Assembly: GCA_022266195.1 (NCBI GenBank)
Contig: WHVY01000005.1
Location: forward strand, 6,882,001-6,946,000
DNA from: Tetranychus cinnabarinus
Lineage: Eukaryota > Arthropoda > Arachnida > Trombidiformes > Tetranychidae
Direction: 5' to 3'
Length of the DNA stretch: 64,000 bases
This document shows, one piece after another, positions 10,686 through 25,688 of the stretch (positions are counted from its first letter, which is position 1; each line of letters starts with the position of its first letter). A program made the translations under genes and the position numbers. The notes under the pieces are model-generated. The model ran no database searches and had not been told where the DNA came from. It worked only from the letters and a program-made list of their open reading frames with translations.

Positions 10686-13000
10686 ATGAATGACCAGGTT
10701 AATGATCAAAAAGTAAGTATCAATCATAATCTTATGAATATCGTTTATTAGCTGATCCCTTTTTATATTTGTAATGTGAATCTTTGTTATTTTTACCTTT
10801 ATGAAAAAAGCCTTGCAAGTAATTTAATATCTCATTGTATCTTTTGATAGCCTGGAGATCACAGCTACCAGGAAAGGAATGGAGACCAATCTCACGAATC
10901 TCAGCAAAATGGTACAGAGCAACTATTCCCACAAATTTCGGAAACTCACGACGATCAACTTATTGACCAAAATCAATCAAAATCCGAAGAAGAACAACAA
11001 ATATCACGCCAACAGTCATCTCAATTATCCTCATCATCTTCACCAATCTCATCATCAAGCACCGAGCAAAATAATACTAATCACCATTTTGCTCCAGTAA
11101 GTAGACTGTCATAGTTAATTATTATCAGTCTAACAACGGTTCGAATCAAATGTCTAATGTTTATCTCTCTTTAAATTTTCAGAGAGCAAAACTTTTCGTA
11201 GGACGTTTACCTGAAAACTGCTCCTCTAAGCATCTTGAAGATTTATTTTGCAAATACGGAACCGTAACTGAATGTGATGTTGTCGGTAGATACGGGTTTG
11301 TGGTAAGTATCCTCATGACAGGCTGTCAAATAACTTTCTTACACCCCCTCTCCTTCTCTCACTTTATGCATCAAATGTCACGCCTGTTTTTGGAACATTT
11401 TCTTCCTTCGAGAAATTCGTTTCCTCCATCTTATTTTTCCTTGAACCTCTCGTAATCATGAATCAGATTGATCACTTGATTTTCTCACCGTTTTTCTTTC
11501 CTTTCTCTTGCCTTCTATTTTGCCATTTTGAACCTTACCACTCTCTTATTTTTCTCTTTCGCTGAAAAAACCCATTGCTGCTTTACCACCAACATCAAAA
11601 ACATCATCATCATTTTTGCACTGATGTTTAAAGCATATGAGCAAGCCTGAGGAAGCTGAAGAGTGTGTCAAAAAACTGAACAGATATTCTTTCATGGGAT
11701 CCTTATTAACTGTGGAGGTACAAATTGTTTTTCTTTTCCATTTACATATTTCTTTCACTCTTAACGCCAAGAGAATTACTAGAATACTCCCTCTACCACT
11801 GAAAAACCACTACGCCATCATCATCATCCTCTTCACCTAATCACTCTTTCTTATCCTTTAATGAGATTATCCGATATTTGAACAAAAATTCACCGTCTTA
11901 ATATGCGTATTTGATTACCCGGAAAGATATTTTCATCTTAGCGTTACCAAAAAATTATAAAAATGTCTATTCCCTCCTCACATTGGCATAAATCTGACCG
12001 TTAGAAAGGTTTGCGCCAAAAATAGACAAAAAAAGCTTGTTTACACCAATTCGTCCTAACATTTATCTTCTTCATCCATGGTCCCCTCCTCCGCAACAAA
12101 CTAGAAAAAAATATATAACAGGGGGGAAAGAAAGGTGTCGTATTTCCTCTTCACTTTCTCATCGTTTCTTTCATCTTTATCTTCTTAAATCATCCTTTTG
12201 CATTTTTCTATCTTCATCACTTTTTTTGCTCCTCCAAATTATTTAAATACTTATTTCCCCCTTTTTTCTGATTGCGTTGTGAAAAGAAGAGTGACTTACT
12301 TGATTAGTTTTCTCTAATATGTTTTTACTCTCCTAACCAATGCTTTATCCACTTCTTCTCTCCCTCCTTTTGCTATTTTTAGTTCTCCACGAGCAAAGTT
12401 CATCCTGAACCGGGAACATTAGGCCGAGCCAAAGGTATTTCTCGCATGAGTAAAGGTATCCGACCTCGAATCCATAATCACACTCCGTATCACCGTGAGC
12501 TTTACAATAACCATAGAGCAAGTGTCGGTCCACCACATTCAGTACCATTGCCACCACCGCATTCACATCCAGCACCAGTTGCCCCACCTGGACGCTTATA
12601 TGTAGGCTATTCTCAACCTTACTGCCCAGATAGTTATAGACCCTATGAAAGAGATATCTATTATGATTCAGATTATTATGGTAGAGACAGAGAGCGACAT
12701 TATCCACCTATTGACCACAGAGCAACCGGAGTGGGTGGAAGTGTAACAGCAAATTATGATTTTGACAGTAGAGGATATTCACCACCTCCACCATCTCCCC
12801 TTGGACATCATCCAACCCCACATCATGCGCCTTATCCTATTTACTCTAGTCATCGAAGTTTACCAATTCGAGCTTATGAACGACCAGTAATCGACGAATC
12901 AATGCCCATGTATTCCGCCAGAGGTTCACCGATGACAACTCATAAGTGTCATTATCATAAATGTCATTATGATATGCACGTTAAACCATATCTAAATTGA
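10686..13000 (+). CDS. Single-RRM RNA-binding protein related to Lark/RBM4
   Basis: Five exons join in frame: 10686-10712, 10851-11096, 11183-11302, 11634-11717, 12383-13000, for 364 residues. The first 90 residues are polar, rich in Gln, Glu and Ser. One RRM follows at about 92-160, with RNP2-like KLFVGRLP and RNP1-like GRYGFVHM. The strings ECDVVGRYGFVHM and FSTSKVHPEPG are very close to the second RRM and following linker of Lark/RBM4 proteins, which regulate translation and splicing. Lark/RBM4 have two RRMs and then a CCHC zinc knuckle; here there is one RRM and no knuckle. The C-terminal 190 residues are rich in Pro, His, Tyr and Arg, and the end carries a repeated HKCHYHKCHY string. It is likely a nuclear or shuttling RNA-binding protein. 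Introns are pyrimidine-rich and the last is about 665 bp. Confidence 0.85.
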
Positions 13001-16620
<3,620 letters not shown>

Positions 16621-16624
16621 GCAT

Positions 16625-17861
16625 CCAACATCAGCAGTTCAAACTCCAACAACTGTTTCAATACCTTCAGTACAACAAGGGCTATCATCGTCGGTTCATG
16701 AGGAAAGGGCAACAAATATTGGACCATCCAAGGGTGGCGAATCGCCTCGATCATTGGCATCAACAACCGTGCTTCATGGAGAAGTGATGCGTGAATACGG
16801 TGAAAATGAGCTTCTTGGTTTTTCACTCGACCAATCTTCTCTTTTCATCAAAATTATTAGCCTTTTAAATGGCAAAGTATTTGAAACTTTCCGAAATATG
16901 GAAAATGGCTTCATAACTCTCCAGAAAGTATGGAGCTTCGCAAAATATCACATTAACAAAACTGAACATGGCTACAGCCAACATTTTACCAACAAATCTA
17001 AATTTCCTGCCGCAGATACTGAAATTGAAGATGAGTTAAAAAGAAACATTGTTTGTGTTGAACATTGAAGGCTTAGAATATGTGAAAATGTTAAAATTAA
17101 TGGAAAAAAAACTTAAAAAAACCAATCAAAAACTAAGTGATGACGAAAAATACATTTATGATGATGATTCCACTCAAGATGCTGCTGCTGAAATGAATTA
17201 TTCAGATTTTGAGTCACCAATCTCATTTGATGAATTTTTAAAATATTGTTTGCAGTTGGGGATAGCTCGAAAAGTGCTCGAGCCAGAGACAACAATCGAA
17301 TCCATAAAACAAAAAACTTCTCTTGAAGAGAAATACATTCTTTTACATTTTTGAAAACTTTCCAGGACTTGGTCCTTAATCAAAGAAATTTAAAAATTAA
17401 ACCGTAAGTTATCCGTATTATTATAACAATAATACTAATTATACTTCTTTTCGTTTTTTTACAGGACCTCAAAAGACTACAAAATATTTTATTCAAAAAA
17501 ATACGCATTCCAAATAGTGGAAAGATTGAGTGCCACACCAATATCTCAATGGGATCTGGATTGGATTACTGGCAAGTCCCTGCGAAAACTAGAAATTGAT
17601 GAGCAAATAGATCGTTTCTATTGTATTTATCCGATTTGCCCATGTGGTGGAAAATTCTATTCAATTACTTTTCATGACATAATTCGCCATATTCAAATCA
17701 GAAACTTCACCTTGGTTTGTCTTGTTTGTCATCGCGCCTTCAACAATCAAAAACAACTCGATGAACACTACACACCAGATTGCGAGCTTCCGTTAGCAAT
17801 GCAGCCAGAAACACTGAAAAATGAATATCTGGCCGCTTATAGAAAAAAGCACAACTTGTAA
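16625..17861 (+). pseudogene. Zinc-module gene, copy 1 (broken)
   Basis: It aligns closely with the intact gene at 30290-31951. The promoter and first exon are gone: sequence jumps from ferlin to the middle of exon 2 near 16620. The exon 2 remainder runs to 17403, and exon 3 is 17465-17861 with a proper GT-AG intron (donor GTAAGT, better than the GTTAGT of copy 2). At about 17062 roughly 190 bp that encode the whole first zinc module are missing, joining GTTGAACA to TTGAAGGC. This brings a stop in frame right at the joint. The second zinc module (CIYPICPCGGKFY ... CLVCHRAF) is intact. Sequence otherwise differs little from copy 2, so the damage is recent. Confidence 0.8.
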
Positions 17862-18413
17862 TAATTTGACATTTATCTATTTATTATTTTTTTTACTTAT
17901 CATTCATTTTGATTGTTTAACAAACCCCATCCCAAATACGGCATCTTGACAGTAATGTCAAGCTGCCGTATTTCTTTGTACTTAAATGATTACATTTATT
18001 CTGTTCTTAGTTTATAATAAAAGAAATTAATTAGTAAAGAACTTATCACAACTGTTTAGGATAATTTAACCTAAAAAGTACTGCAATAAAGTTCATGGTA
18101 ATGATGCGTTTCTGCTCACTTTTGGTCAATCGAAGTGTCTAAAGCATAAAGTCCAAAAACGAGACTTGGATCGTTTGTTACACCAAAAGTTAGTTAAATA
18201 GAAGCAATTCATGGCTATTAATAGTTTTGATCACAGATCTTGATTACCTGTGCCCACATTAGAACTCTTCTGAACATTCAACTACATGAATCAGATTACT
18301 GTTTTTCCAATGCAATATGGGAGTTTCAAACGGAAATTAGATTTGATTCATTAAACAATAGCCGATAAAATATCAATCAATATTTTATCAATATCGATCA
18401 ATTTTGCATCATT
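17862..18413. other. Spacer between zinc-module copy 1 and the secreted glycoprotein gene
   Basis: Non-coding. The part from about 18000 is shared with 39890-40320 and forms the left edge of the large duplicated block. Confidence 0.6.
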
Positions 18414-18419
18414 TATAAG
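18414..18419 (+). promoter_or_regulatory. TATA box of secreted glycoprotein gene A
   Basis: TATAAG lies 74 bp before the ATG at 18488. The same position in the duplicate (40320-40325) reads TATTAG, so this box may have been lost there. Confidence 0.5.
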
Positions 18420-18487
18420 TCAATTCAAAAGCTTTAAAAGCGTCAAACTAGGTGAGAAAACTTGTCAGTTCTTGCGAAGTGATTAAA

Positions 18488-19417
18488 ATGCATTCCTCGT
18501 TTTTGTTCATTTTCATCTTAATTAATTTTCAAGTTGAAGCTAAAAACTCATGTAATGATGAGTGTTCAACTAAAAAGTATTGTATATCAAGTGATGGTTC
18601 TGGTGTTTGCTCAAACAATAATCTCGCAACAGCTAAATTCGCAGTGGTTCCAGACTTTGGTACTTATGATTATCTCCAATTAACCCTGACAGGCTATAAT
18701 GTAACATCAGATGCCGAAAAAACAATCACATTAAGCTTTGATCGATTTGGCTCTCCCATAAATAGATACACTTGTTATAAATCGTCTAATGGATCATTTG
18801 GTGCAAGGTTTGATCGGAGTTCCCTCAGTTTAACAACTGGATCATCGTATTACACGGATGGTGTTTTGAACTGTACTTGGACTTTCAATCGTTATGATCT
18901 TATCTGGCCAATGGGTGTAGATCTGTTTAAAGATGACATAACACAATCAATATCGCTCTATCACGACTCACAGAAAGTTTTAGTTGCTCCAAACATTACC
19001 CAACTCCCAATCTATCACGCTCAATATCTTAAGTGCTGTAATAAGGTTCATGGTAATGGTGCGTTTTCGCTCACTTTTGACCAAACTGATAAACAAATAC
19101 GTTATCGACTTTACAATTGGGAATACATTAAAGAAATGACCATAACTCTAACGCGGCAAGATGGAATCGGATTGAAATTTGTAGTTCATCTTTATGAAAA
19201 TGTAATATATGCCTACATTATCAATGTCTATCAATATAGAAATGACCAACTCATGAAACCATTCGTGTACTCGGGCAAAATGTGCTCATGGACTACTCCT
19301 CTTATTATGGGCGATACACAGATCAGTTTTGATGCATCTACCAGTGTCTTTGACCTACAAGTTGAAGTTAACGATGTCATAGTTTACGATGAAAAAGGTG
19401 TTGAATTGAAAAGTTAA
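18488..19417 (+). CDS. Secreted glycoprotein of unknown family, copy A
   Basis: A single-exon gene. The open frame extends upstream to 18452, but I choose the ATG at 18488 because it begins a textbook signal peptide (MHSSFLFIFILINFQVEA, cleavage after VEA). The result is 309 residues. The mature part starts with a Cys cluster (NSCNDECSTKKYC) and has further paired Cys residues (CYKSSNG, LNCTW, LKCCNKV, MCSWTT) and several N-glycosylation sequons (NVTS, NGSF, NCTW, NITQ). Alternating hydrophobic residues suggest a beta-sandwich. There are no TM segments or anchor. I do not recognise the family. AATAAA near 19470 fits as poly(A) signal. It is nearly identical to the disrupted copy at 40395-41559, so the body has been under constraint or the duplication is very recent. 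Confidence 0.8.
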   Translation: MHSSFLFIFILINFQVEAKNSCNDECSTKKYCISSDGSGVCSNNNLATAKFAVVPDFGTYDYLQLTLTGYNVTSDAEKTITLSFDRFGSPINRYTCYKSSNGSFGARFDRSSLSLTTGSSYYTDGVLNCTWTFNRYDLIWPMGVDLFKDDITQSISLYHDSQKVLVAPNITQLPIYHAQYLKCCNKVHGNGAFSLTFDQTDKQIRYRLYNWEYIKEMTITLTRQDGIGLKFVVHLYENVIYAYIINVYQYRNDQLMKPFVYSGKMCSWTTPLIMGDTQISFDASTSVFDLQVEVNDVIVYDEKGVELKS

Positions 19418-19650
19418 TAAAATTTCGAACGAAATCAAATCAATGTTTATACGAAAACTTAATCAAGAAATAAATTGAACTTTTATTATTATAATTTTGG
19501 CTTTTCATTTCATTATTACTAGTGAGAGATATTTGTATGTCTCAAGATTTGCATTAAGATTCAACCTTAGAATCAATCATAATCATGAAAATAAATCTAG
19601 GCCATTCGATATTCGTTTGGTTCCTTTTTATTCAAAAATTATTGGTGTGG

Positions 19651-20909
19651 GGTATGGGCACTAAAGTTTGTCAGTAAAATAATATTTGAATTTACAACAT
19701 ATGCATGGGGAAATAAATTATTTATTTGATATAATTACTGATAAAGGACCTTGTTCGGCAGCTTGAGCAATTTTTTTCTTTTCATTTTGAAATAATTTAA
19801 CAAAATAATCACTATCAAACTCAGATAGCTTCGATTTTATTCTTCGCTCTAATTGTGCGAAATTGTCAGAGTAAACTTTTTGTTTAAGATGGGCCCAGAA
19901 CTTTTCAATGCACCTCAATTGTGGTACATTTGGCGGGTTCAAATCTTTTTTGACATAATTTATCTCGAATTTTTCGAGAACCTCTATTGTGTTTTTAGCG
20001 TAATGACAAGAACCGCCATCTGGCCAAACAAATACTTATGGTTCCAGTAATTTTTCTGGATAAATGGTACCAATCTTCTCTCGATACACTCAGATCGATA
20101 AATTTCAGAGTTAACAGCACAATTTGCTGGCACGAAAAATGGATCTGAGTGACCTCGTTTTGAAATGGCAATCCAAACGCACAATCTCCTCTCGAACTTA
20201 GCCCTGGGTTTACATTTTACTTCAATGGGAATATTTCCCCTGCAACTGGCCAAATAATGTTTATTACTTTTGCCAGATAATGAAAAATAGCTTTCATCAT
20301 CCTCAATCAGGTCAATAATACCGTTAACGGGCACCAAATTTTCTTTCATATTTTTTAGTCGAGCCATCTGGCGGCATACCTGTTCGGGTGTCGATTTTGG
20401 GACATCTATCCGCTTGTAAGTTTTGATTCCAAATTGTTTCAGTAGCTTTCGACAATATGGATGAGAAATGTTGAACTTAGAGGCCAATTCACGTTGAGAG
20501 CCACTCCAACCTTCAGCAACTTTTTTAAACCTTCTCAATTTTTTGTCGTCCATTTTTACGGACTTCAGGCCACAATTTGAATAATTAGAAACACTTTCAT
20601 CATTCCTAACTCTTGCACCAACTCTATACACTGAACTCTCGGTGATTCCGTGTTCCTTTAATCGTTTAGCACATTGATATAATGATAAATCAGAGTGGTC
20701 ACTAACAAAAGAAGCAATCAAATTACGACGACTATTTTGATCAAGAACCATTTTTATAAAAGACTTGTTTTAAAGTGAATCAAAATTTATACTAAATCCA
20801 AGCCTAAAAAATTTCCGTTAATTTGAGTCATATTAGGAGTCTATAAGTCTAGTCATTGTGTCGCCATGAAAAATTGAAAAATTTACTTACAAACTTTAGT
20901 GCCCATACC
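19651..20909. mobile_element. Tc1/mariner-superfamily transposon, inserted after the block duplication
   Basis: Inverted ends GGTATGGGCACTAAAGTTTG match perfectly at 19651 and 20909 for 21 bases and further with gaps. The element is 1259 bp and carries one transposase gene on the minus strand. The sister block at about 42255-42265 has an uninterrupted sequence across this site (TTGGTGTAGATTAATTTC), which is an empty site with a TA in the right place. The right flank keeps TA; the left TA seems mutated to TG. Confidence 0.9.
19718..20751 (-). pseudogene. Transposase of the 1.26-kb Tc1-like element, one frameshift
   Basis: The minus-strand frame starts with ATG at 20751 and reads about 240 residues: N-terminal helix-turn-helix region, then a first catalytic Asp in IEDDESYFSL. 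Near 20040 the frame must shift once to continue as WPDGGSCHYAKNTIEVLEKF (second catalytic Asp) and NPPNVPQLRCIEKFWAHLK (third acidic residue), ending at the TAA at 19718. Motif spacing and wording fit the DDE_3 type of the Tc1/mariner (IS630) superfamily. Without the shift the product lacks the last two catalytic residues. Total restored size would be about 340 residues, normal for the family. Confidence 0.85.
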
Positions 20910-22301
20910 TTAGATTTATTTCATCTCATTTTTCATATAGTTTAAGATTCATGATGAATAAACATAGGAGTTTAAAGGACAATATATAGTTATGATCCTG
21001 ATGTAGTTATAATCCTACCAATCCTTTAGTTCTTAATACTTGTCAGTATTCATGATGTTGGTCATGGATAAAATCAAAGGGATACTTTGATAATAAGTTG
21101 AATCATTATTAATTAATTATTTAATTATCTTAATCTTTGCAGAAATTTTCTGTTTACCATCCATGTTTCATCTATTAGAATGAACATTAATCCTTTGAAA
21201 TCAAAGTATGTAATAATAAGATATGAATAGCAATAAAAATCAGAATCATTGACCCTTTTCAATAAATTCAAGTATTATTGAACAATGATATTAAAGATAC
21301 ACGGAGATCAATTGAGTTTTATACTTTGAGTTTGACTCGCAAATATTATCTTTGTAGGTTTCTATGAACTCCAGTAGATCATCTGGGGCTACCACTAAAA
21401 CCACATCACCTTCTTACAATAACCTCCGAAAAGAAAACTGCTTTTATGATGGATTGAATTTTGCAACGATATCTTTGAACGAGCATTTAAGACCAAAGTG
21501 AAAATTGTAAAAATGAATCGATATGATGTCCACAGATCAATGTAGAGTTCAGTTTCAGAAAAGTTATTTTTATTGAAAGAAAAGAAGAAAACTTACAAAA
21601 CTAGAAACTTTGTTGATCTAAAAGTTTTTAAGGGCGCTCAAGGGTGGATAATTCGGGCTCAAGGGTGGATAATCAGGAAGAAAAGTATGGATGAGGGTTC
21701 TAAGTTCTCATTCTGAGAGCTTTATTTGAGTACTAAATTTGTGTACTGATGAGTACTAATTTTTAGTACTAGGTTTATTGATTATCTCATCGAAAACAAT
21801 CACTTTTTTACAGGGAACAAACGAGGTGATAACTCGTCAACAAATGAATAACTGATTGCGAATTAACAAGATATGAACAAAGAGAAGAAATGAAATTCAC
21901 AAGGTTGATCAATATTTCCATTGGTTCTTATCTGGAAAAGGGATTTATCTCTGGAAAGAACTGAAGCAGAACTGAAAAAGAACCAACAGTAACTAGTTAA
22001 TTCTTTGATGAAGATTATCAGTTGGTACAAAATATCATTTACTGATTATATTGGCGCCGATGGAATAACATTACTTGTTAAAAGAAAACGTTTGCTGAAA
22101 AAGATTTGAAATGTAGCGAAATCTCTTTAATCAAAAATCGTATCAATATGATATTCAACTCATGACAGTCAATTTCGTTTGAAAAGACCCGAATTCAATT
22201 TTTCAATGTCAATAGTCGAAAAATTATTCATAAAGAAATCGTAATTTACAAATTATCAAAGTGAGCTATCATAATGGATGTCATATCGCATTTATTTTCA
22301 G
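20910..22301. other. Duplicated non-coding stretch with a cystatin remnant
   Basis: It is shared with about 42265-44180. At about 21408-21470 a minus-strand remnant of a cystatin signal-peptide exon survives (seen better at 43060-43226). At 21300-21400 a minus-strand piece matches the exon remnant at 42632-42759. The segment 21790-22260 is a repeated leader region with relatives at 27340-27610, 43640-44130 and, inverted and diverged, 37330-37690. Confidence 0.6.
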
Positions 22302-25300
22302 CGAAAACGAAATCGATGATTGTATTCTGGATAATCGGAAACGCTGTTTGACTGATTTAAATGGCTCTTGGCGACTAAACGATTTAGATGATGTTGAACT
22401 AAATTTACCAGATGAAGAGACTTTGTTTAAAATGATGGGCTACAACATCGTTAAGGAATTGAAGATCAACAAATCAAATAAGGAAGAAAACGACGAGAAT
22501 ATAACCCTAAATGCAGCTGAGATACTAAAGTCAGCTCTTAAATTGTCAAATAGGAAGAATGACCATTTCGATGATATAAATGGTCTTGATAACCAAGAAA
22601 CGGTTAGTCCATTTCTATGTGAACTTAAGTATCAAGTACATCAAAGCATTAGTTATAGCAATAGATGAGTTGTTTGTGTCTTTTTAGCAGCAACAAAGAC
22701 TTTGGGTTTACCTAAAAACAACACATTAACACAACTGCAGCATTTATACACAAAATGATACAAATTGCCACGAAAAAACGGGTAAAAATAAGTTTCATTC
22801 ATATTTAAACTCTGTAGGTGTGTAGAGACATGAAAACAGATCCTTTTTATGCGATTCAAAAGTTTCTCTCATTAATAGTTTTCGATAAAATCAAGTTCGA
22901 AGTTGAAACTTTGTCCGCTTTTTGTACAATTATGGAGGCAAATTTTCATATAAAATTTCATTTACCTGATGTTGCTTTCAATGGGCAATTAGAAAATGGA
23001 CTTTACTAAATGAAATAAAACTTTAATTTTCCGTAAAACTGTTAAGTTCGATTTCTAATTAAAGCGACTTATTTCTGTGACTATGTAAGTTAGAGTACTG
23101 AAACTTGGTATTCGCTCATAAAATTTGTCATTAAATATCATGAGTCAAACAATTTTTTCAATTTATTGACAGTCATCTTGATTTTGGCCATTGGCCTTAG
23201 AACTTTGAACCTCAATATTTCGCGAATCACATCACCTACAGTTATCATTCTTAGACCAAACATTAGATCTTATTATGGGCTATGATATTTTGAAGCTATC
23301 AGGTAGTTCAAGAAACCACAAAAGAAGTTATAACCTTGCATTACCTGGATTGTCAGATTTTAAACCAGATTAATAAAGATAAATATTTACTTATGAGCAG
23401 TAATAATAATATTTATTTTCAATGGCTTAACTTTGATTTCGTCGACATTCAGTCACATTATTCTATAGCCTGCATAAGATCTAATGTTTGGTCTAAGAAT
23501 GATAACTGTAGGTGATGTGATTCGCGAAATATTGAGGTTCAAATTTTTAAGGCCAATGGCCAAAATCAAGATGACTGTCAATAAATTGAAAAAATTGTTT
23601 GACTCATGATATTTAATGACAAATTTTATGAGCGAATACCAAGTTTCAGTACTCTAACTTACATAGTCACAGAAATAAGTCGCTTTAATTAGAAATCGAA
23701 CTTAACAGTTTTACGGAAAATTAAAGTTTTATTTCATTTAGTAAAGTCCATTTTCTAATTGCCCATTGAAAGCAACATCAGGTAAATGAAATTTTATATG
23801 AAAATTTGCCTCCATAATTGTACAAAAAGCGGACAAAGTTTCAACTTCGAACTTGATTTTATCGAAAACTATTAATGAGAGAAACTTTTGAATCGCATAA
23901 AAAGGATCTGTTTTCATGTCTCTACACACCTACAGAGTTTAAATATGAATGAAACTTATTTTTACCCGTTTTTTCGTGGCAATTTGTATCATTTTGTGCA
24001 TAAATGTTACAATTGTGTTAAATGTTTCTTTTTGCTAACAACTCAATACAAAACTAGGTATCTGAAGCTAGGAAAGGTTTACAATATTGAAATAGCGTCG
24101 ATTCAATGTAGTATTTTCACGGCTAACCATGTAAATCTGCCACTAGGGCCACTAGTTTGGTTGGCCAGTCTATTTTGTTTCCGAATCATGCGATTCCTTC
24201 CAGTCTAAACTATTTCATTTCTAACTGTTTTGTCTTCAGGTTAAATTGTTACCAGTTAAATTGCGCGAAATGATTGATAATATGTTAGAAAAGCAGGCCA
24301 ATATATCAGATGTTTCGGATATCGATGAGAAGGAGATACAAACAATGATTTACACGAAATACAATTTTTTGGACTTTCATTAATTCAGTAACTTGTAAGA
24401 GTTAATTTTTCATGACTAATGAAAGACAGACATTTGAAACAAAAATGAGTTTACACTCACAACTTGGCAATATAATAATAGTCTGATAATAATATTTGTT
24501 CAAATAGGAGGTTAGCTGATTTGCTCAGGAAAGGTTTACGATCGATTGTCCATTTAAAATACTTTCCTATTGACTGTTCATCAATCACCGATTCTCAAAT
24601 TAATGAGATTAGATCGGCTGTCGATGAGATTGTGTTGCAGCAAAAGTTGATTGACCATGATATACCTTATTCGTGGATCCAGTTTGAACAAATTATCGAG
24701 AGACTGGTTCGAAAGGGAATCCATTTTGTTGACATTAATCAAATTTACGAGTTAACTAAAGTACACATTATGGATGTGTCAATGGACGTTCTTCCAGCCA
24801 TCCTTCAATTTTATCATCTTTCAGGACGCCTCTACCTTTCAAGTCAAGCTATTGGACCTCAACCGACATGCTAATTGTTTTGGTGAACTCAATTCGATTA
24901 CATCCGATTTCAATATTTTATAATAAGTAAACCTAAATTTTATTTATGATTCTATTTTTTCAATGTTAATAAATCGAAAAATTATTTATAAAGAAATCGT
25001 AATTTACAAATTTCTATCAAAATTAATGCATTCAAGTGGATTATCATTTTGCAATTAACCCAAAGTCCAAAACTACAGTTAAAATAAATTTTTTCAAAAA
25101 ATATTTTCTTCAAAATATATTCTTTTCCATCTTGTTAATGCAGTGAGATCTTTGCATCAGTAAATCAATAAAAAGTACTAAAGCAATAAAGAAATGTGAA
25201 AGTAAAACATTTCTTTTTGTTTTTTCTAGGTGTTGGTGGTCATGGAGGGATTGGTAAAAGTGGTGATTCTGAGACTCGATTTCGTGATATCCTTAACACT

Positions 25301-25688
25301 ATTTCTCGATGCATTGCTGGTAATCCTGATGCAGCGATTCCTTCTCGTAATCAAACTTTTCAACATCTATTCTACCCAAGATCAGGCGACCCAAGGCTCA
25401 GTTTAACTACAATTACACCCGATTTGAGGTCAGATAGCCCACCTTTGCCACAAGAAAGACCCACAACGTCGGGTGAAGCAGAAGAGGTATTTTTAACTTA
25501 AATTATTTAAACAGTTAAACAGGCTAAATTCATTTTTCATTTCATTCCAGATAGCAGATTATTATGCCATGGAAAGAACGGTCGAACAAGCTTCTGGCGA
25601 TGAAATGTCGGTCGTTTCTCGGCTCACAAATAATCCAAACAATAACAACAATAGGATATCAAACTGTTCAATTTGTAATATCGTTTAA
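22302..25688 (+). pseudogene. COR-TIR gene, copy A (TIR N-terminal half deleted)
   Basis: Open exons with splice sites: 22302-22602 (acidic, DDVELNLPDEETLF), about 24240-24382 (LLPVKLREMIDNMLEKQ), 24508-24872, 25230-25486, 25551-25688. Exon 24508-24872 matches the winged-helix part of COR domains of Roco proteins: IPYSWIQFEQIIERL, then FVDINQIYEL, then VLPAILQFYHLSGRLYL. Exon 25230 onward continues the TIR domain seen in copy B, but the two exons coding the TIR N-terminal half are absent here: 25025-25200 lacks them. After the TIR come a Pro/Ser-rich stretch and the end NCSICNIV, where the last four residues fit a CaaX prenylation box. The frame at 24382 and 24872 ends in stops differing from copy B. 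A 2 x 560 bp inverted repeat interrupts it (22724-24022). Roco-type COR proteins with a C-terminal TIR would be candidates for NAD-cleaving or signalling roles; this copy is broken. Confidence 0.6.
22724..24022. repeat. Large inverted repeat, arms about 560 bp
   Basis: 22724-23283 is repeated as reverse complement at 23465-24022, with a spacer of about 181 bp. The match is near perfect in the inner part: the 63-residue frame at 22818-23009 (+) and 23738-23929 (-) translates identically. The outer 80 bp is more diverged. It carries no transposase and no clean terminal flanks. In the sister block (44600-45270) only the right arm and the outer part of the left arm remain. A transcript through it would form a long double-stranded hairpin. 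Confidence 0.9.

Noticed and set aside
12037..12246. Open frame in the last intron of the RRM gene
   Set aside because: It is a pyrimidine-rich intron with biased Ser/Leu/Phe translation, and flanking exons splice across it in frame.
22683..22770. Additional exon of COR-TIR copy A (TLGLPKNNTLTQLQ reading)
   Set aside because: The reading phase does not fit the preceding donor at 22602, and the same bases form the outer arm of the inverted repeat.
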